A program made the translations under genes and the position numbers. From Halapricum desulfuricans (GTDB taxonomy: Archaea > Halobacteriota > Halobacteria > Halobacteriales > Haloarculaceae): DNA of 64,000 nt. The notes beneath the pieces were generated by a model that was given only the letters and a program-made list of their open reading frames with translations, made no database searches and had not been told where the DNA came from. Shown piece after piece: positions 24,598 through 35,700 of this stretch. The DNA is taken from contig NZ_CP064791.1 in NCBI RefSeq assembly GCF_017094465.1, positions 806,001 through 870,000 of the forward strand, in the 5' to 3' direction. Position 1 is the first letter of the stretch. Each line of letters starts with the position of its first letter.

Positions 24598-25473
24598 TCA
24601 GTGAATCGTCGCACCCTCACCGATCCGGGTCTGGTAAGCGCGGGCCTCGACACCGGCGTCATCGAAGGCGTCGAGCATCGCCGAGGCGACCCGTGACTGG
24701 TCGTCCTCGCGACAGGCCGCGAGTACCCCCGGACCGGCACCGCTGATCGTCACGCCCGTACTACCGGCTTCCAGGGCGGCCCGTCGGACCTCGCTGTAGC
24801 CGTCGATGAGTTTCGCGCGGGCCGGCGTGACGACCGAGTCCTCCATTCCCCGGCCGATCAACTCGGGGTCGTCCCGATGCATCCCCGTCGTCAGCGTCGC
24901 GGCGTTACCGACCGTCTCGATCAGCTGGTCGACGCTCGTCCGCTCGGGGACGACTTTCCGGGCGTCCCGGGTGGAGACGACGATCTCGGGCAGGCAGGCC
25001 ACCAGCGGCACGTCGGCGTCGACCTGGGTGACGCCCTCGGGGGTCGCGATCGTGAACCCGCCGAGGATCGCGGGCGCGACGTTGTCGTCGTGAGCGTCAC
25101 CGGAGACGACGGCCTCGCCCTTGGCGGCGATCGGCACCAGTTCTTTGCGGGTCTTGCCCCGATCGTACAGTTCGTTGAGCCCGACAGCGGCCGCGGCGGC
25201 GCTGGCAGCCGAAGATCCCAGCCCCGAGGCCGGGCGGATCCCCTTGTCGATCTTGATATGTGCGGGCGCATCGAGCGCCTCCGCGACCGCACCGACCGTG
25301 TTCTTGTCGGGATCCTCGGGAATGAACTCGCTTCCCGCCCCCGTCACGTCGATTGTCGTCCGGTCGGCACGCTCGACGCGGACTACGTCCGCCGGGTGGG
25401 AGAGCGCCACGCCGAAGACGTCGAAGCCACTCCCCAGGTTGGCACTCGTCGCCGGCGCCCGCACTGTCAGCAT
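24598..25473 (-). CDS. thrB: Homoserine kinase
   Basis: 291 residues of the GHMP kinase fold. MLTVRAPATSANLGSGFDVF is the ThrB N-terminus, PASGLGSSAASAAAAAVGL the ATP-binding motif 2, and GVTISGAGPGVLAA motif 3. It phosphorylates homoserine on the way to threonine, downstream of the aspartate-semialdehyde dehydrogenase in this window. The ATG at 25473 is chosen because the family begins with this sequence; nine more codons are open upstream. It appears monocistronic. Confidence 0.94.
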   Translation of the reverse strand: MLTVRAPATSANLGSGFDVFGVALSHPADVVRVERADRTTIDVTGAGSEFIPEDPDKNTVGAVAEALDAPAHIKIDKGIRPASGLGSSAASAAAAAVGLNELYDRGKTRKELVPIAAKGEAVVSGDAHDDNVAPAILGGFTIATPEGVTQVDADVPLVACLPEIVVSTRDARKVVPERTSVDQLIETVGNAATLTTGMHRDDPELIGRGMEDSVVTPARAKLIDGYSEVRRAALEAGSTGVTISGAGPGVLAACREDDQSRVASAMLDAFDDAGVEARAYQTRIGEGATIH

Positions 25474-25534
25474 ACCCTGCCGTAGCCAGAGTACCCGCAA
25501 AAAGGTAGCGGACTACCGTGCCGTCACTTTCCGA

Positions 25535-27451
25535 TCATGCCTGGGGATGTGCTACCCGCTCCCCATCAGTCTCGAATCGTGCGAGCAGGTCCTGTAACTG
25601 CTCTGCGCGGTCGGTCAGCGACCCGACGCTGTCCGAAACCTCGGACACAGTGGCCGTCTGCTGCTGTGCGGCCGCCGAGGCGTCCTGTGCTTTCCCGGCG
25701 GTCGCATCGCTGATGTCGGACACCTCCTCGACCATCGAGACCGTCTCCTCGGCGGTCGCCGCCTGCTCGTCCGTCGCGTCGCTGATCTCCTGAATACCAC
25801 TGTCGGTCCGTTCGGCGTTCTCGGCGACCCGTTCGAACCGCTCGACGACAGCCTCGACGGACGCAACGCCGTCGTCCATCTGGTCGCTGGCTTCCCGAGC
25901 CTCTTCGACCGCTGTCTCGGTCTGCGTCTGGGTCTCTTCGATCAGTGACTGGATCTCGGCGGCCGATGTCCGCGTTTCCTCTGCGAGTTGCTTCACTTCG
26001 TTGGCGACGACTGCGAAGCCGTCGCCGCCGGCTGTTCCTCCGGACTCGGCACGAGCGGCTTCGATGTTGGCGTTGAGCGCCAGCATGTTCGTCTGCTCCG
26101 CGATGTCGCCGATCAGCTCGACGATCTCGCCGATCTCGTCCATTCGATCGTCCAGCGTCTCGACGCCGTCGACGGTCGAGGCGAGCGATGCCTGTACCGT
26201 TCGGATGTCTTCGATAGCGTTCTGTGCCTCCGCTTCGCCTGCCTCGGCGATCTCCGCTGTCTCCTGTGAGGTCGTCGCGACCGATGCCGCGGACGAGGCG
26301 ACCTCCTCGACCGTCGCCGAGAGATCGCTCATCTCGCCCGAGACGTTCCCGAGCATCTCTCGCTGTTCGTCGGCCCCGCGGGCGATCTCTTGGACGGACG
26401 CACTCACCTCTCCGCTCGCACGCTCTATTTCCGCTGCCCCGTCGGCCGCGTCCGCACTCGCCTTGCTGACTGTGCCGGCGAACGTCTGGATCTCCTCGAC
26501 TGTCCCTTCCATCTCGGAGATCATCTCGTTGAACGCCGTCGCGATCTGTGCCATTGCGTCGCTGTCGGTTTCCGTATCGAGTCTGACGCGCAGGTCCCCG
26601 TCGGCAGCCCGTGCCATCGCATCGCTGTAGGTGTCGGCCGCCCCCTCCAGCCGCTCGTTCATCTCAGCGAGCTCTGCCTGCTGCCGTTCGGCCTCGGCCC
26701 TGGCTTCCTCGGCTTCCTCGCGGGCAGCCTCGATAGCTTCGTTTTTCTCCGCCAGGGACTCTACTTCGGCGGTCTTTTCTTCCGCCTCTCGGAGCCGCTG
26801 TTCGGCCTGTTCGCGCGAGCGCATGATCGAGTACCAGTTGATCATCAGCGCCAGCGACAGACACAGCACGAAGGCGGCGTGGATAAGCGCCCACGACAGC
26901 GGGTTCGCTATCGCCGCAGGGTGGTTGTACACCGCGGCTCCGCCGACGATTCCGAAGACGGCGTGCTGTGCGGCGACGTAGCCGACGCCGATCCCGAAGG
27001 GGAGCCAGTCTTCGTAGACTGCTACGATCCCCAGGACGACGAAGAAATGGAAGTGCGCCTCGATGAACCCGCCGGAGAAGTGGACTAGGATCGCCGAAGC
27101 TGACACCAGCCCGGTTGCCGCGAGCCCCGTCCGCGCCCGCTGGGGCAGCCGCGACCACGCGGAAAGCAGCGTCAGTCCAAGTAGAACGCTCAACTCCACT
27201 ACAATATACGTTAGCGGGATTTCGGGGATCGTTGCCCCCGAGAACAGCGATTCGGTCCCCTCGAACAGCCCGAGCGCGAGTAGCAGCGGGACGTGTACAA
27301 ACAGGAGATACACGATGCTGCGGTGCCGACTGCGCCAGCTCCCGTCCGGGATTGTCTGCCCGTTCGGGACGTACTCGACGAACTCGCGGAGGCGCTCCGC
27401 GAGGCCCTGTGCGGCAAATGTATCCGATATATCCGCGGTCGATTCGCTCAT
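25535..27451 (-). CDS. Methyl-accepting chemotaxis protein with six-helix membrane sensor
   Basis: 638 residues. About six membrane helices (50-220) hold a histidine-bearing loop, [15 protein letters not shown], found in a group of haloarchaeal transducers; this intramembrane module replaces an extracellular domain. A charged coiled coil (225-290) and a HAMP-like segment ([20 protein letters not shown]) follow. The cytoplasmic signalling domain has the conserved hairpin tip ([20 protein letters not shown]). It would signal to CheA/CheW and the archaellum. The start is ATG 27451 with AGGAG just upstream; a GTG six codons earlier is possible. The ligand is unknown. Confidence 0.9.
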   Translation of the reverse strand: MSESTADISDTFAAQGLAERLREFVEYVPNGQTIPDGSWRSRHRSIVYLLFVHVPLLLALGLFEGTESLFSGATIPEIPLTYIVVELSVLLGLTLLSAWSRLPQRARTGLAATGLVSASAILVHFSGGFIEAHFHFFVVLGIVAVYEDWLPFGIGVGYVAAQHAVFGIVGGAAVYNHPAAIANPLSWALIHAAFVLCLSLALMINWYSIMRSREQAEQRLREAEEKTAEVESLAEKNEAIEAAREEAEEARAEAERQQAELAEMNERLEGAADTYSDAMARAADGDLRVRLDTETDSDAMAQIATAFNEMISEMEGTVEEIQTFAGTVSKASADAADGAAEIERASGEVSASVQEIARGADEQREMLGNVSGEMSDLSATVEEVASSAASVATTSQETAEIAEAGEAEAQNAIEDIRTVQASLASTVDGVETLDDRMDEIGEIVELIGDIAEQTNMLALNANIEAARAESGGTAGGDGFAVVANEVKQLAEETRTSAAEIQSLIEETQTQTETAVEEAREASDQMDDGVASVEAVVERFERVAENAERTDSGIQEISDATDEQAATAEETVSMVEEVSDISDATAGKAQDASAAAQQQTATVSEVSDSVGSLTDRAEQLQDLLARFETDGERVAHPQA

Positions 27452-27600
27452 ATCTCCTGAAACAGACACGACCGCAAAAGAGTTCGCTGCCCGCTATCAA
27501 ACGCTGTAATCGGTGGATTGAGCCCCCTCCTTGATCGACCGCGGTTGTCGCACCGTCCCTGTATGAAAAAGCCTATTCGCGCCACCGCAGAACTCGGGAT

Positions 27601-28902
27601 ATGATCGGTGTCGTCGGCGGTGGGATCGCCGGCCTCGCGGCCGCCTATCGCCTCCAGCAGCGCGGCCACGAGGTCCGGGTCTTCGAGGCGAGCGAGCAGC
27701 TGGGCGGGCTCGCGGCCACCTACGAGACCGCGGGCGATCCCATCGAGAAGTACTATCATCATCTCTCGAAATCCGAGGGGACGATCCTCGAACTCGCCGC
27801 GGAGCTCGGCGTCGAGATCGAGTGGCGCTACAAGTCCGACGCCTTCTACGTCGAGGGGCAGGTCCACCCGATGGACAAACCCTGGGAGATCCTCGCCTAC
27901 CCGCATCTGAGCTTTTACGACAAGTTCCGGCTGGGGATGCTCGTCAGCGAGATCGACGTCCGCGGCTGGAAACCGCGGACGGATACCTACGAGAACCTCG
28001 AAGACTTCGAGGACGTCCCCATCAAGGAGTTCCTGCTCGAACACACCACCCGCGGAGTCTACGAGTACTTCTGGGAACCGCTGCTCGACGCCAAATTCGG
28101 CTCCCGGAAGGAGGACGTTTCGGCGGCCTGGCTGCTGGGGCGGGTCAAGTTCCGCGGGGAGCGTGACCTCCTGCGTGGCGAGCAACTGGGCTACGTCGAG
28201 GGGAGTTTTGGCCGCCTGCTTGACGCACTGGTCGAGGCCGTCGGCCGCGAGAACATCACGACCGGCGCACGCGTCACCGATCTGGCGACCAGCGACGGCA
28301 CCGTTGACTCGCTGACCATCGAAACTGACGACGGCACGGCCACCCACGTGGTTGACGCGGCCGTCGTCGCCGCGATGCCGAACGTCCTCGAAGACTTGAC
28401 GGGCTATCCCTGCGAGATCGACTTCCAGGGCACCGTCTGTGGGGTCCTCTCGCTCGAGGAGTCGCTGACCGACACCTACTGGCTGAATCTCATCGACGAC
28501 GCTCCCTTCGGCGTCCTCATCGAGCACACGAACTTCATTCCCGAGGAGCGCTACGGCGGCGAGCACCTCTACTACCTGGCGAGTTACGTCCAGGACTACG
28601 ACGAGCAGCTGTGGCAGGCAAGCGACGACGAGGTCGAACAGCTGTGGCTCGACGGCGTCGCCGGCCTGTTCCCGCAGTTTGACCGGGAGTCGGTCAACTG
28701 GCTGGAGATCGCTCGCAATCCTCGGACGGCCCCCGTCTACGAGCGCGGCTATCTCGATATGGTCGTGCCCTACGATCTGGGCGAGGAAATCGCCGAGGGC
28801 GTCTACTACGCCGGGATGGCCTCGCGGGCGCAGTACCCCGAACGCTCGCTCGACGGCGCGATCGAGGCCGGCTACGCGTGTGCGGACCTGATTGAGGAGT
28901 AA
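27601..28902 (+). CDS. NAD(P)/FAD-dependent amine-oxidase-type oxidoreductase
   Basis: 433 residues. The dinucleotide motif IGVVGGGIAGLAAAYRLQQR is followed by FEASEQLGGLAATYE, the flavin-containing amine oxidase / protoporphyrinogen oxidase / phytoene desaturase signature. Near the C-terminus GVYYAGMASRAQYPERSLDG gives the FAD-binding end with the usual glycine-rich block. Similar genes are often annotated as protoporphyrinogen oxidase-like, and some sit with glycosylation genes; no such neighbours are seen here. A TATA-like CCTATTCGC lies about 30 bases ahead of ATG 27601. The substrate is undetermined. Confidence 0.85.
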   Translation: MIGVVGGGIAGLAAAYRLQQRGHEVRVFEASEQLGGLAATYETAGDPIEKYYHHLSKSEGTILELAAELGVEIEWRYKSDAFYVEGQVHPMDKPWEILAYPHLSFYDKFRLGMLVSEIDVRGWKPRTDTYENLEDFEDVPIKEFLLEHTTRGVYEYFWEPLLDAKFGSRKEDVSAAWLLGRVKFRGERDLLRGEQLGYVEGSFGRLLDALVEAVGRENITTGARVTDLATSDGTVDSLTIETDDGTATHVVDAAVVAAMPNVLEDLTGYPCEIDFQGTVCGVLSLEESLTDTYWLNLIDDAPFGVLIEHTNFIPEERYGGEHLYYLASYVQDYDEQLWQASDDEVEQLWLDGVAGLFPQFDRESVNWLEIARNPRTAPVYERGYLDMVVPYDLGEEIAEGVYYAGMASRAQYPERSLDGAIEAGYACADLIEE

Positions 28903-28903
28903 C

Positions 28904-29497
28904 TCATCCTTCGATCTTTTCCTCGTCTACACCCGGCGCGGCCTCGACGTCGACCTCGTCGGGTTCCTCGCCGCCCCCGACCACGAGTTCGCCGTCGCCG
29001 GTCTCGACGTAGACGTCGTCGGCGAACCCGCCCTCGGCGTAGGGGTGCTCGGGTTCCTCGAGTCGCTCGGGCGTCGACGGGGCGCTCGGGAGCCCGTCCT
29101 CGGGTGTGAATTCCCCGAGCGGATCCTCGATCGCGATGTCGTGAGATTCGAAGAACTCGGCGTAGCGATCGTAATGCACGTCGAGTTCGTCGCTGGGGAA
29201 CTCCATCATCTCGGTCCAGCCGTGGTTGTAGAAGGCGAAGTTGGCCTGGATGTGGGTGATCTCGCGGGCCTCGGCTTCGGGATAGCTGTCCTCTAGGGCG
29301 GCGACGTAGGTGTCCATCGTCGCCTCGAAGAAGGCGTCGAGGTACTCGCGGCGGTCGTCCCTGTGGTCTTCGGCGGCCCGATCCAGGAAGACAGACGTGT
29401 GGATGTCGACGAGTTTGTCGATGGCGTACTCGCCGACGACGGGCATGGTCAGCGCCTGTTTGGCGGCCCAGTGGCGGACGTTCTGCTGGATCTTCAT
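28904..29497 (-). CDS. DUF6149-type haloarchaeal protein
   Basis: 197 residues, acidic and soluble. It starts MKIQQNVRHWAAKQALTMPV and has a conserved helical region with IHTSVFLDRAAEDHRDDRRE and ITHIQANFAFYNHGWTEMME. The C-terminal 70 residues are low-complexity Pro/Glu/Gly. The family is recalled as a haloarchaea-restricted domain of unknown function. Its stop lies one base from the convergent flavoprotein stop. It shares orientation with the following small membrane protein (29547-29774), with a 49-base gap. Confidence 0.65.
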   Translation of the reverse strand: MKIQQNVRHWAAKQALTMPVVGEYAIDKLVDIHTSVFLDRAAEDHRDDRREYLDAFFEATMDTYVAALEDSYPEAEAREITHIQANFAFYNHGWTEMMEFPSDELDVHYDRYAEFFESHDIAIEDPLGEFTPEDGLPSAPSTPERLEEPEHPYAEGGFADDVYVETGDGELVVGGGEEPDEVDVEAAPGVDEEKIEG

Positions 29498-29546
29498 CGA
29501 CGCCGGATACGGACTGTATCCCCTTGAACGCGGCGTCTCCGGCAGG

Positions 29547-29774
29547 TCAGGCGCGCTGATTCGGTCCGGCCCCGACGCCCGGCGAGAAGCCGATCGCCGC
29601 GAGCAGTGTCCCGACGACGACGTACAGCAGCAGCGACAATCCGGTTACGAGCTCGCCACTGAACACCAGCCAGCCGGCGAGGGCGAGACTGCCGACGACG
29701 AGTGTCATGCCGAGCGCGATCAGCCGTCGGCTGAATCGGTCCAACCCGCTCATCTGTTTGATCGTGTCGCGCAT
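29547..29774 (-). CDS. Small two-helix membrane protein
   Basis: 75 residues. After MRDTIKQMSGLDRFSRR come two hydrophobic segments, LIALGMTLVVGSLALAGWL and GLSLLLYVVVGTLLAAIGFS. Codon usage is haloarchaeal, so it is probably real. The family is not recognised and no function is suggested; it may share a transcript with the DUF6149-type gene downstream of it. Confidence 0.6.
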   Translation of the reverse strand: MRDTIKQMSGLDRFSRRLIALGMTLVVGSLALAGWLVFSGELVTGLSLLLYVVVGTLLAAIGFSPGVGAGPNQRA

Positions 29775-29936
29775 GCCTTCCGATACGAGCGCGAGACTGA
29801 AGAACGTTTGTACACGCAGTATCTTCCTGTATTTATCATGCTATAGCTCTCTTTCGGTCGACACCGGATCTGACCACAGCGACGGTGACGAAGGGTTCTC
29901 CGGCCTGCCAGGTATGGGATCTGGGAGATAACAACC

Positions 29937-29946
29937 CACATTAATG
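29937..29946 (+). promoter_or_regulatory. Likely TATA box of the pyridine-nucleotide flavoprotein gene
   Basis: CACATTAATG is centred about 26 bases upstream of ATG 29967, consistent with a leaderless transcript. Confidence 0.45.
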
Positions 29947-29966
29947 CTCGACCCGAACGAGAGTGC

Positions 29967-31208
29967 ATGACCACGTCGCACGTGATCCTCGGCGACGGCA
30001 TCGCGGGGAGTTCGGCGGCCGAGACGATCCGAGAGACGGATCCGGACGCCGACGTCACCGTCATCACCGAAGAGGGTGAGGCGCTGTACAACCGGATCCT
30101 GATCAAGGAGTTCGCCAAGGGCAAGTTGCCCGAAGCACCGGTGTCGATCCACGAGCCCGGCTGGTACGACGACCGGGATATCGACCTCGAACTGAACACG
30201 CACGTCACCGGCGTCGATACCGCGGACAAGGTCGTCCATACCTACGACAGCGGCACGTATGGCTACGACAAGCTGCTGATCGCCACGGGGGGGACGCCGA
30301 TTCAGCTGCCCGTCGAGAACGCTGACGCCGAGGGGATCCATCACTTCTGGACGTTCCAGGACGCACGCGAGATCCGGGAACACGCTGCCGAGGCCGAGAC
30401 GGGTATCGTCATCGGGGCGGGGCTGCTCGGGATCGATCTGGCGGCAATCTGTGGGGCACAGGGCGTCGACGCCAAGTACCTCATGCGTGGCAACCGCTGG
30501 TGGCGGTATGCGCTGAGTTCCGACGGTGCGGAGATCATCCACGACGCCCTCGAGAATATCGGTGTCGAGCCGGTCTTCGAGAGCGGTCTCGATTACTTCG
30601 AAGTCGACGACAGCGGCCACGTCAGCGGCGTCGTCGACACGAACGGCGTCACCCACGAAACGGACTTCGTCGGAATCGCTGTCGGGCTCGACTACAACAC
30701 CGAGTTCCTCGAGGGGACGCCGATCGACGTCGAGGACGGCGTCCTGGTCGATCAACACATGCAGACGAACGTCGAGGACATCTATGCCGCCGGCGACATC
30801 ACGGAATACTACGACGTGATCCTCGAAGACCGCACGCAGAACGGTGCGTGGGGCTCGGCGAAAGAGCAGGGCGTCGTCGCCGGGACGAATATGGCCACCG
30901 ACGACACGACCAAGGAGTTCCGGTACGTCCCCTCCTACTCGATCACGCACTTCGACTTCCCGTTTCTCTCGTTCGGTCATCCGACGATCGGCGACTCGGA
31001 CGCCGAACGCAAGTACTCCGAAAGCGAGTGGCGCCGGCTCACGTTCAAGAACGGCAAGCTCGTCGGCGGCGTGCTGATCGGGGACCTTTCCCAGCAGAGC
31101 ACGTTCAAGAAGATCATCCGCCAGGAGCGACCCGTCGCCGATCAGAAAGAGAAACTACTTGAGAAAGACGTCGACCTGGACGCGCTGGCGCCATCGGCGA
31201 TCGAGTAG
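29967..31208 (+). CDS. Pyridine nucleotide-disulphide-type FAD oxidoreductase (NirB/NADH-oxidase-like)
   Basis: 413 residues. The FAD-binding N-terminus HVILGDGIAGSSAAETIRET, the NAD-binding GIVIGAGLLGIDLAAICGAQ, and the C-terminal FAD motif TNVEDIYAAGDITEYYDVIL define the family. YNRILIKEFAKGKL resembles the N-terminal module of assimilatory nitrite reductase and ferredoxin/rubredoxin reductases. There is no [4Fe-4S]-siroheme part, so it is not a nitrite reductase itself. The electron acceptor is unknown; there is no catalytic CxxxxC disulphide. The gene stands alone. Confidence 0.85.
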   Translation: MTTSHVILGDGIAGSSAAETIRETDPDADVTVITEEGEALYNRILIKEFAKGKLPEAPVSIHEPGWYDDRDIDLELNTHVTGVDTADKVVHTYDSGTYGYDKLLIATGGTPIQLPVENADAEGIHHFWTFQDAREIREHAAEAETGIVIGAGLLGIDLAAICGAQGVDAKYLMRGNRWWRYALSSDGAEIIHDALENIGVEPVFESGLDYFEVDDSGHVSGVVDTNGVTHETDFVGIAVGLDYNTEFLEGTPIDVEDGVLVDQHMQTNVEDIYAAGDITEYYDVILEDRTQNGAWGSAKEQGVVAGTNMATDDTTKEFRYVPSYSITHFDFPFLSFGHPTIGDSDAERKYSESEWRRLTFKNGKLVGGVLIGDLSQQSTFKKIIRQERPVADQKEKLLEKDVDLDALAPSAIE

Positions 31209-31294
31209 CCCATTTGACGCTGCTGGCGGTGGGCCGTTTGATCACCGACTGACGTCCGGACGTTTTTATCCGATACCGTCCCAACTGCTAGGCG

Positions 31295-32740
31295 ATGGGA
31301 CCGGTTCCGGAACTCGACGCGCGTGCGCAGGCCTGTGCCGATCGATTACTGACGGCCGAGGAGGTCCTGCTGGCCTCGCATATCGACGCGGACGGATTGA
31401 CGAGCGCAGCGATCGCTTCGACGGCGCTCGAACGTGCCGGACTGGCACACGAGGTGGTCTTCAAGAAACAGCTCGACGCCGAGGAGATTGCCTCAATCGC
31501 GGCGATGGAGTACGAGACGGTCCTGTTCACCGACTTCGGGAGCGGCCAGTTGGACGTGATCAGCCAGCACGTCGACGACGGTGACTTCGAGGCCGTGATC
31601 GCCGATCACCACCAGCCGTCGGACGCGGGCGACTGCGCCCCCGGATTCGAGGACACCGACGGGTACGGGGACTTCGCGTGGCACCTCAACCCGCTGCTCG
31701 AAGGTATCGACGGCGCCTCGGAGTTGTCGGGCGCGGGCGCCAGCTACGTGCTCGCACGTGCGCTAGGTGGCGACCGGAACCGCGATCTCGCCGCCCTGGC
31801 TGTCGTCGGTGCCGTCGGAGATATGCAAGCGACGGGCGGGGAGCTACGCGGCGCGAACGAGCGGGTCGTCGCCGACGGCGTCGATGCCGGTGTCGTCACC
31901 GAGGCTCGCGATCTGTCGCTATACGGCAAACAGACGCGGCCGCTACCGAAACTGCTTGAATATGCCAGCGACGTACACATCCCCGGCATATCCAACGACG
32001 AGTCCGGCGCGATCGCGTTTCTGGAGGATCTCGGACTCGATCTTCGTTCTGACGGCGACTGGCGACGGTGGGTCGATCTCTCCGACGGGGAACGCCAGAC
32101 CCTTGCAAGTGCGCTCGTCCAGCGAGCGGTCTCCCGTGGCGTCCCTGCCGAGAAGATCGACCGGCTGGTCGCGACGACCTACACATTCCCGAACGAGCCG
32201 GAGGGGACTGAACTCAGGGACGCAAGCGAGTTCTCGACGCTGTTGAACGCGACGGCGCGCTACGAGCGGGCCGATGTCGGCCTCGCGGTCTGTCTGGGCG
32301 AGCGTGGCGAGCCGCTCGAACGCGCCCGACGACTCCTTGCGAACCACCGACGCAATCTCTCGGAGGGGATCGACTGGGTGACCCAGCAGGGTGTCGAGCA
32401 GCGCGAACACGTCCAATATTTCAACGCGGACGATCGGATCCGGGAGACGATCGTCGGCATCGTCGCGGGTATGGCGCTCGGCAACGAGGGCGTCTCGCGG
32501 TCGAAGCCGATCGTCGCGTTCGCCCGGAAAAGTGACGGCGAGTTGAAGGTGTCCGCCCGCGGCACGGGCGTGCTCGTCGGGCAGGGACTGGATCTATCGG
32601 TCGTCATGCGCGAAGCGTCCCGGGCCGTCGACGGCGACGGCGGCGGGCACGACGTCGCTGCCGGCGCGACGATCCCGGACGGACACGAGGAAGCGTTTCT
32701 CGATGCTGCCGACCGGATCGTCGGTGACCAACTCGACTAA
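31295..32740 (+). CDS. DHH-family phosphoesterase, RecJ/GAN-like single-strand nuclease
   Basis: 481 residues. N-terminal DHH domain: LLASHIDADGLTSAAI (motif I), LFTDFGSGQ (motif II), VIADHHQPSD (DHH motif III) and VGAVGDM (motif IV). C-terminal DHHA1: GGGHDVAAGATIPDG. Archaeal RecJ-like proteins of this size include the GINS-associated nuclease GAN, a 5' exonuclease in replication and repair; which paralogue this is cannot be told from sequence alone. It is far from the GINS gene. A TATA-like TTTTTATCC is 25-33 bases ahead of ATG 31295. Confidence 0.88.
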   Translation: MGPVPELDARAQACADRLLTAEEVLLASHIDADGLTSAAIASTALERAGLAHEVVFKKQLDAEEIASIAAMEYETVLFTDFGSGQLDVISQHVDDGDFEAVIADHHQPSDAGDCAPGFEDTDGYGDFAWHLNPLLEGIDGASELSGAGASYVLARALGGDRNRDLAALAVVGAVGDMQATGGELRGANERVVADGVDAGVVTEARDLSLYGKQTRPLPKLLEYASDVHIPGISNDESGAIAFLEDLGLDLRSDGDWRRWVDLSDGERQTLASALVQRAVSRGVPAEKIDRLVATTYTFPNEPEGTELRDASEFSTLLNATARYERADVGLAVCLGERGEPLERARRLLANHRRNLSEGIDWVTQQGVEQREHVQYFNADDRIRETIVGIVAGMALGNEGVSRSKPIVAFARKSDGELKVSARGTGVLVGQGLDLSVVMREASRAVDGDGGGHDVAAGATIPDGHEEAFLDAADRIVGDQLD

Positions 32741-32779
32741 CGCAGCGACAGGAAAAAATATCGGGCGGCGACGCGTCGC

Positions 32780-35700
32780 TTATTCCTCGTCTTCGACGTC
32801 CTCGACAGCGACGTCTTCAGGCTGTGCGGGGTCGTCGTCACCGAGCAGCGATTTGGCGGCGTAGGCGACACCACCGGCGGTGCCCAGCGCACCGCTGACG
32901 ACGCCGAAGCCGGGGCCGAATCCGTCGCCGGACTCGGTCGTCGTACCACTGCCGCCGTCGGCGGGCGAGATAGTGACGTTGACAGTGTCGGTCGCCGTCT
33001 TGCCCTGGCCGTCGTCGACGGTGAGTTCGAAGGTCAGCGTCGTCTCACTGTCGACGTCCGGCGCGTTGAAGGCTGCGCCGGAACTGTCCGCACCGACCAG
33101 GTCGACTTCGGGAGTACCGCCTGTCTGCTCCCAGTGGTAGGAGAGCGTCCCACCGTTGGGGTCCTCGGAGTCGACCGACTGCAGCGAGACGGTGTTACCC
33201 GGTTTCGTGTTCTTGTCATCGCCGGCGTCGGCGATCGGCGCGTCGTTTGCCGACTGCGGGAGAACTGTCGCCGTCGTCGTTCCCGTCGCTTCGTTGTCGT
33301 CCGGATCGGACACTGTGACCGTGAATTCCAGTGTCGTCTCCTCTTCGACATCGGGAGCGATGAACGTCGGCTGTGCCGTGTCCGTACTGTTGAATTCCTG
33401 GACGTCGGGGCCGGCCGTCTGCTCCCACTGGAATGTCAGTTCCTGACCGTCCGGATCCTTGGATTTCGAGGCGTCGAGAGAAGCCTCGACACCGCCGAAG
33501 ACCGTCGGACCGGGCGCGGCGATGGCTTGCAGGCCACCACCCGGGGGCTGGCCGGAAACCAGCGTCTGGATAGTGTACAGCGGGATGAGCGGCGGCGATC
33601 CTTCGCTGTAGGAGAGCGAACTCTCCTGATCGACCACGTTGTCGGGCCCGACCAGATCGATCACGCGGGGTGCGCTCTCAAGCGCTCCTTCTTTTCCACC
33701 GCCGAAGTTCCAATCACCGGCCTCGCCGGGGTTGATGCCCTGGCGGATGCCGTTCTCACCGAAGCCGTCCTGGCTGAACACCATCATCGCGGTTTTCAGC
33801 TGCGTGATGTCCTCGGTGTTGATCGGCGATTTCGGAATGCCGAACGTGATCGTGTTGTTCTCGGTATCTCCCGAGGCCGGGATTTCCTCGACGATAGCGT
33901 TCCCGTTGGCGTCTTCGAGGCGAGCACTGCCGGCCTGGATATGGGCAACGTAGTGATACGGCTCCTGGAACTGTGAGACGGTGCCAGCAGTTCCTTCCGT
34001 GCTTGTCGGCGCGTCTTCCGGCGCGTTCGGATCCTGGATGTACACCTGGATGACCTGAGAACTGAAGCCGGCGTCGTTGCCGAATTGGTTCTTCTGGACG
34101 CCCATCGTGGCGGTGAACGTCCATTCTTGTGCCTTGCTCTCAATGTTGACGTTCGTGACGTCGAACTGCCCCTTCTCGAGGTTCGCCGGGTAGGTGTAGG
34201 AACCCGGACCGAAGTCGTCGCCTTCCGGATCGGAGATCGAACCGATCCCCTGCTGGATCTTGTAGACGCCGTCCCAGCTTGCGAGCGGGATCTGTGCCTT
34301 CGCATCCGCGGTGTAGGCCAGCGCCTGCGCCTGGATCGTACCGGCGGGCGTGACCATGTCCATGACGTGCGGCGCGGTCTCGGTCGGCTCGCCGCTGGTA
34401 CCGATCGTGTACTCGCCGGGCTGGCTGGCGAAGCTCTGGCGGACGCCGCCGGTCCCGAAGCCGTCGTACGGTGCGACCAGCGCGGCGATATCCATCCCTC
34501 GCGGGGAGCCGCCGATGGCGTCCATCGGGAAGTCAAAGCGGATGTCCGTCCCGTCGACTGCGAGGTTCACGTCGGAGCTGACGACCTCGCCGTTGGCGTT
34601 CTCGACCTGTGCGGTCCCCTCACCGTGGACGACCACGCGGTAGTGATACGGTTCGGCGAAGTTGACGTTCATCCCGTTGCGCCCTTCCGTGGACGTGGGC
34701 TGGTCGTCGCCGGCCTCGGGATCGCGGAGGTACACCTGTGGGAACTGCTGGGAGATCCCGTTGAGGCTCCAGACGTTCTGCATCTCCGTTGCCATGGTGT
34801 ACTCGAAGCGTGCGCGGGACCGGCTCTCATAGATATTGACGTTCGTGATATCCCACATACCCTCGTAGAAATCACCTTCCGGCGCGTCCGGATACTGGAA
34901 GTTGCCGGGACCGTTGTCGTCGCCGGTCTCGTCGTTTGCGCGTCCGGCAATCTCGAACTCCGACGCCAGCGACGTGTACGGCAGCGTTGCCTTCGCGTCG
35001 GACGAATATGCCAGCGCGTCGGACTGTGTACTGGTCTCGGGCACGACCATATCGATGACTCGCGGGGCCTGCCCCGGCGTCTCGGCGCCGCCGAAGGCGT
35101 TCGAGCCTGCCTCGGCCTGCACGGGCATGACGTTGCCCTCGCCGTCGGGGTGGTACCCGAGCATCAGCGGCGCGACGTAGTACGAGCGGATCCCGCCCTC
35201 AATGGCGGTCTTGGGTATCTCGACGACGATCTCGTCGGCGACCCCGTTGGCCATGACCGACCCTTCGGCCACGACGTTGCCCTCGTGATCCTCGACGCGG
35301 GCACCGTTCTCGCCGTCGGCGACCAGCCGGTACTGATAGGGTGCCTCGAAGGTAACGTTCGTTCCGGCCCGACCCTCGGTCGCTCCGTTCTCGGCTTCGG
35401 GGTTCTGCAGGTAGATCTGCAGGTGCTGTGCCGTGATGCCGCCGGCGTACCCTTCGGGGTTCGTCAGATCGCCGGCGATCGGCGCCCGGAACTGGACGCT
35501 GTCGGCCGTCGTGTGGATCGTGAACCCGGACATGTCGAACGCGCCCTCGCCGTAGGCGTCGCCTGTCGGGTACGTGTACGATCCGGGTCCGTTGTCGTCG
35601 CCGGTGCCCTCGTCGAACTGGGCGATTCGGTCGCCAACGCTGAACAGCGTGTCCGTCTCGACGACGGCCAGCGTGTCGAACTCGACGGTGACGCCCTCGG

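Noticed and set aside
27448-28566. 372-codon frame opposite the amine-oxidase-type gene
   Set aside because: Antisense shadow; no recognisable motifs, and the plus strand has a clear FAD-binding signature.
29841-30980. 379-codon frame opposite the pyridine-nucleotide flavoprotein
   Set aside because: Antisense shadow of a gene with three dinucleotide motifs and a proper promoter.
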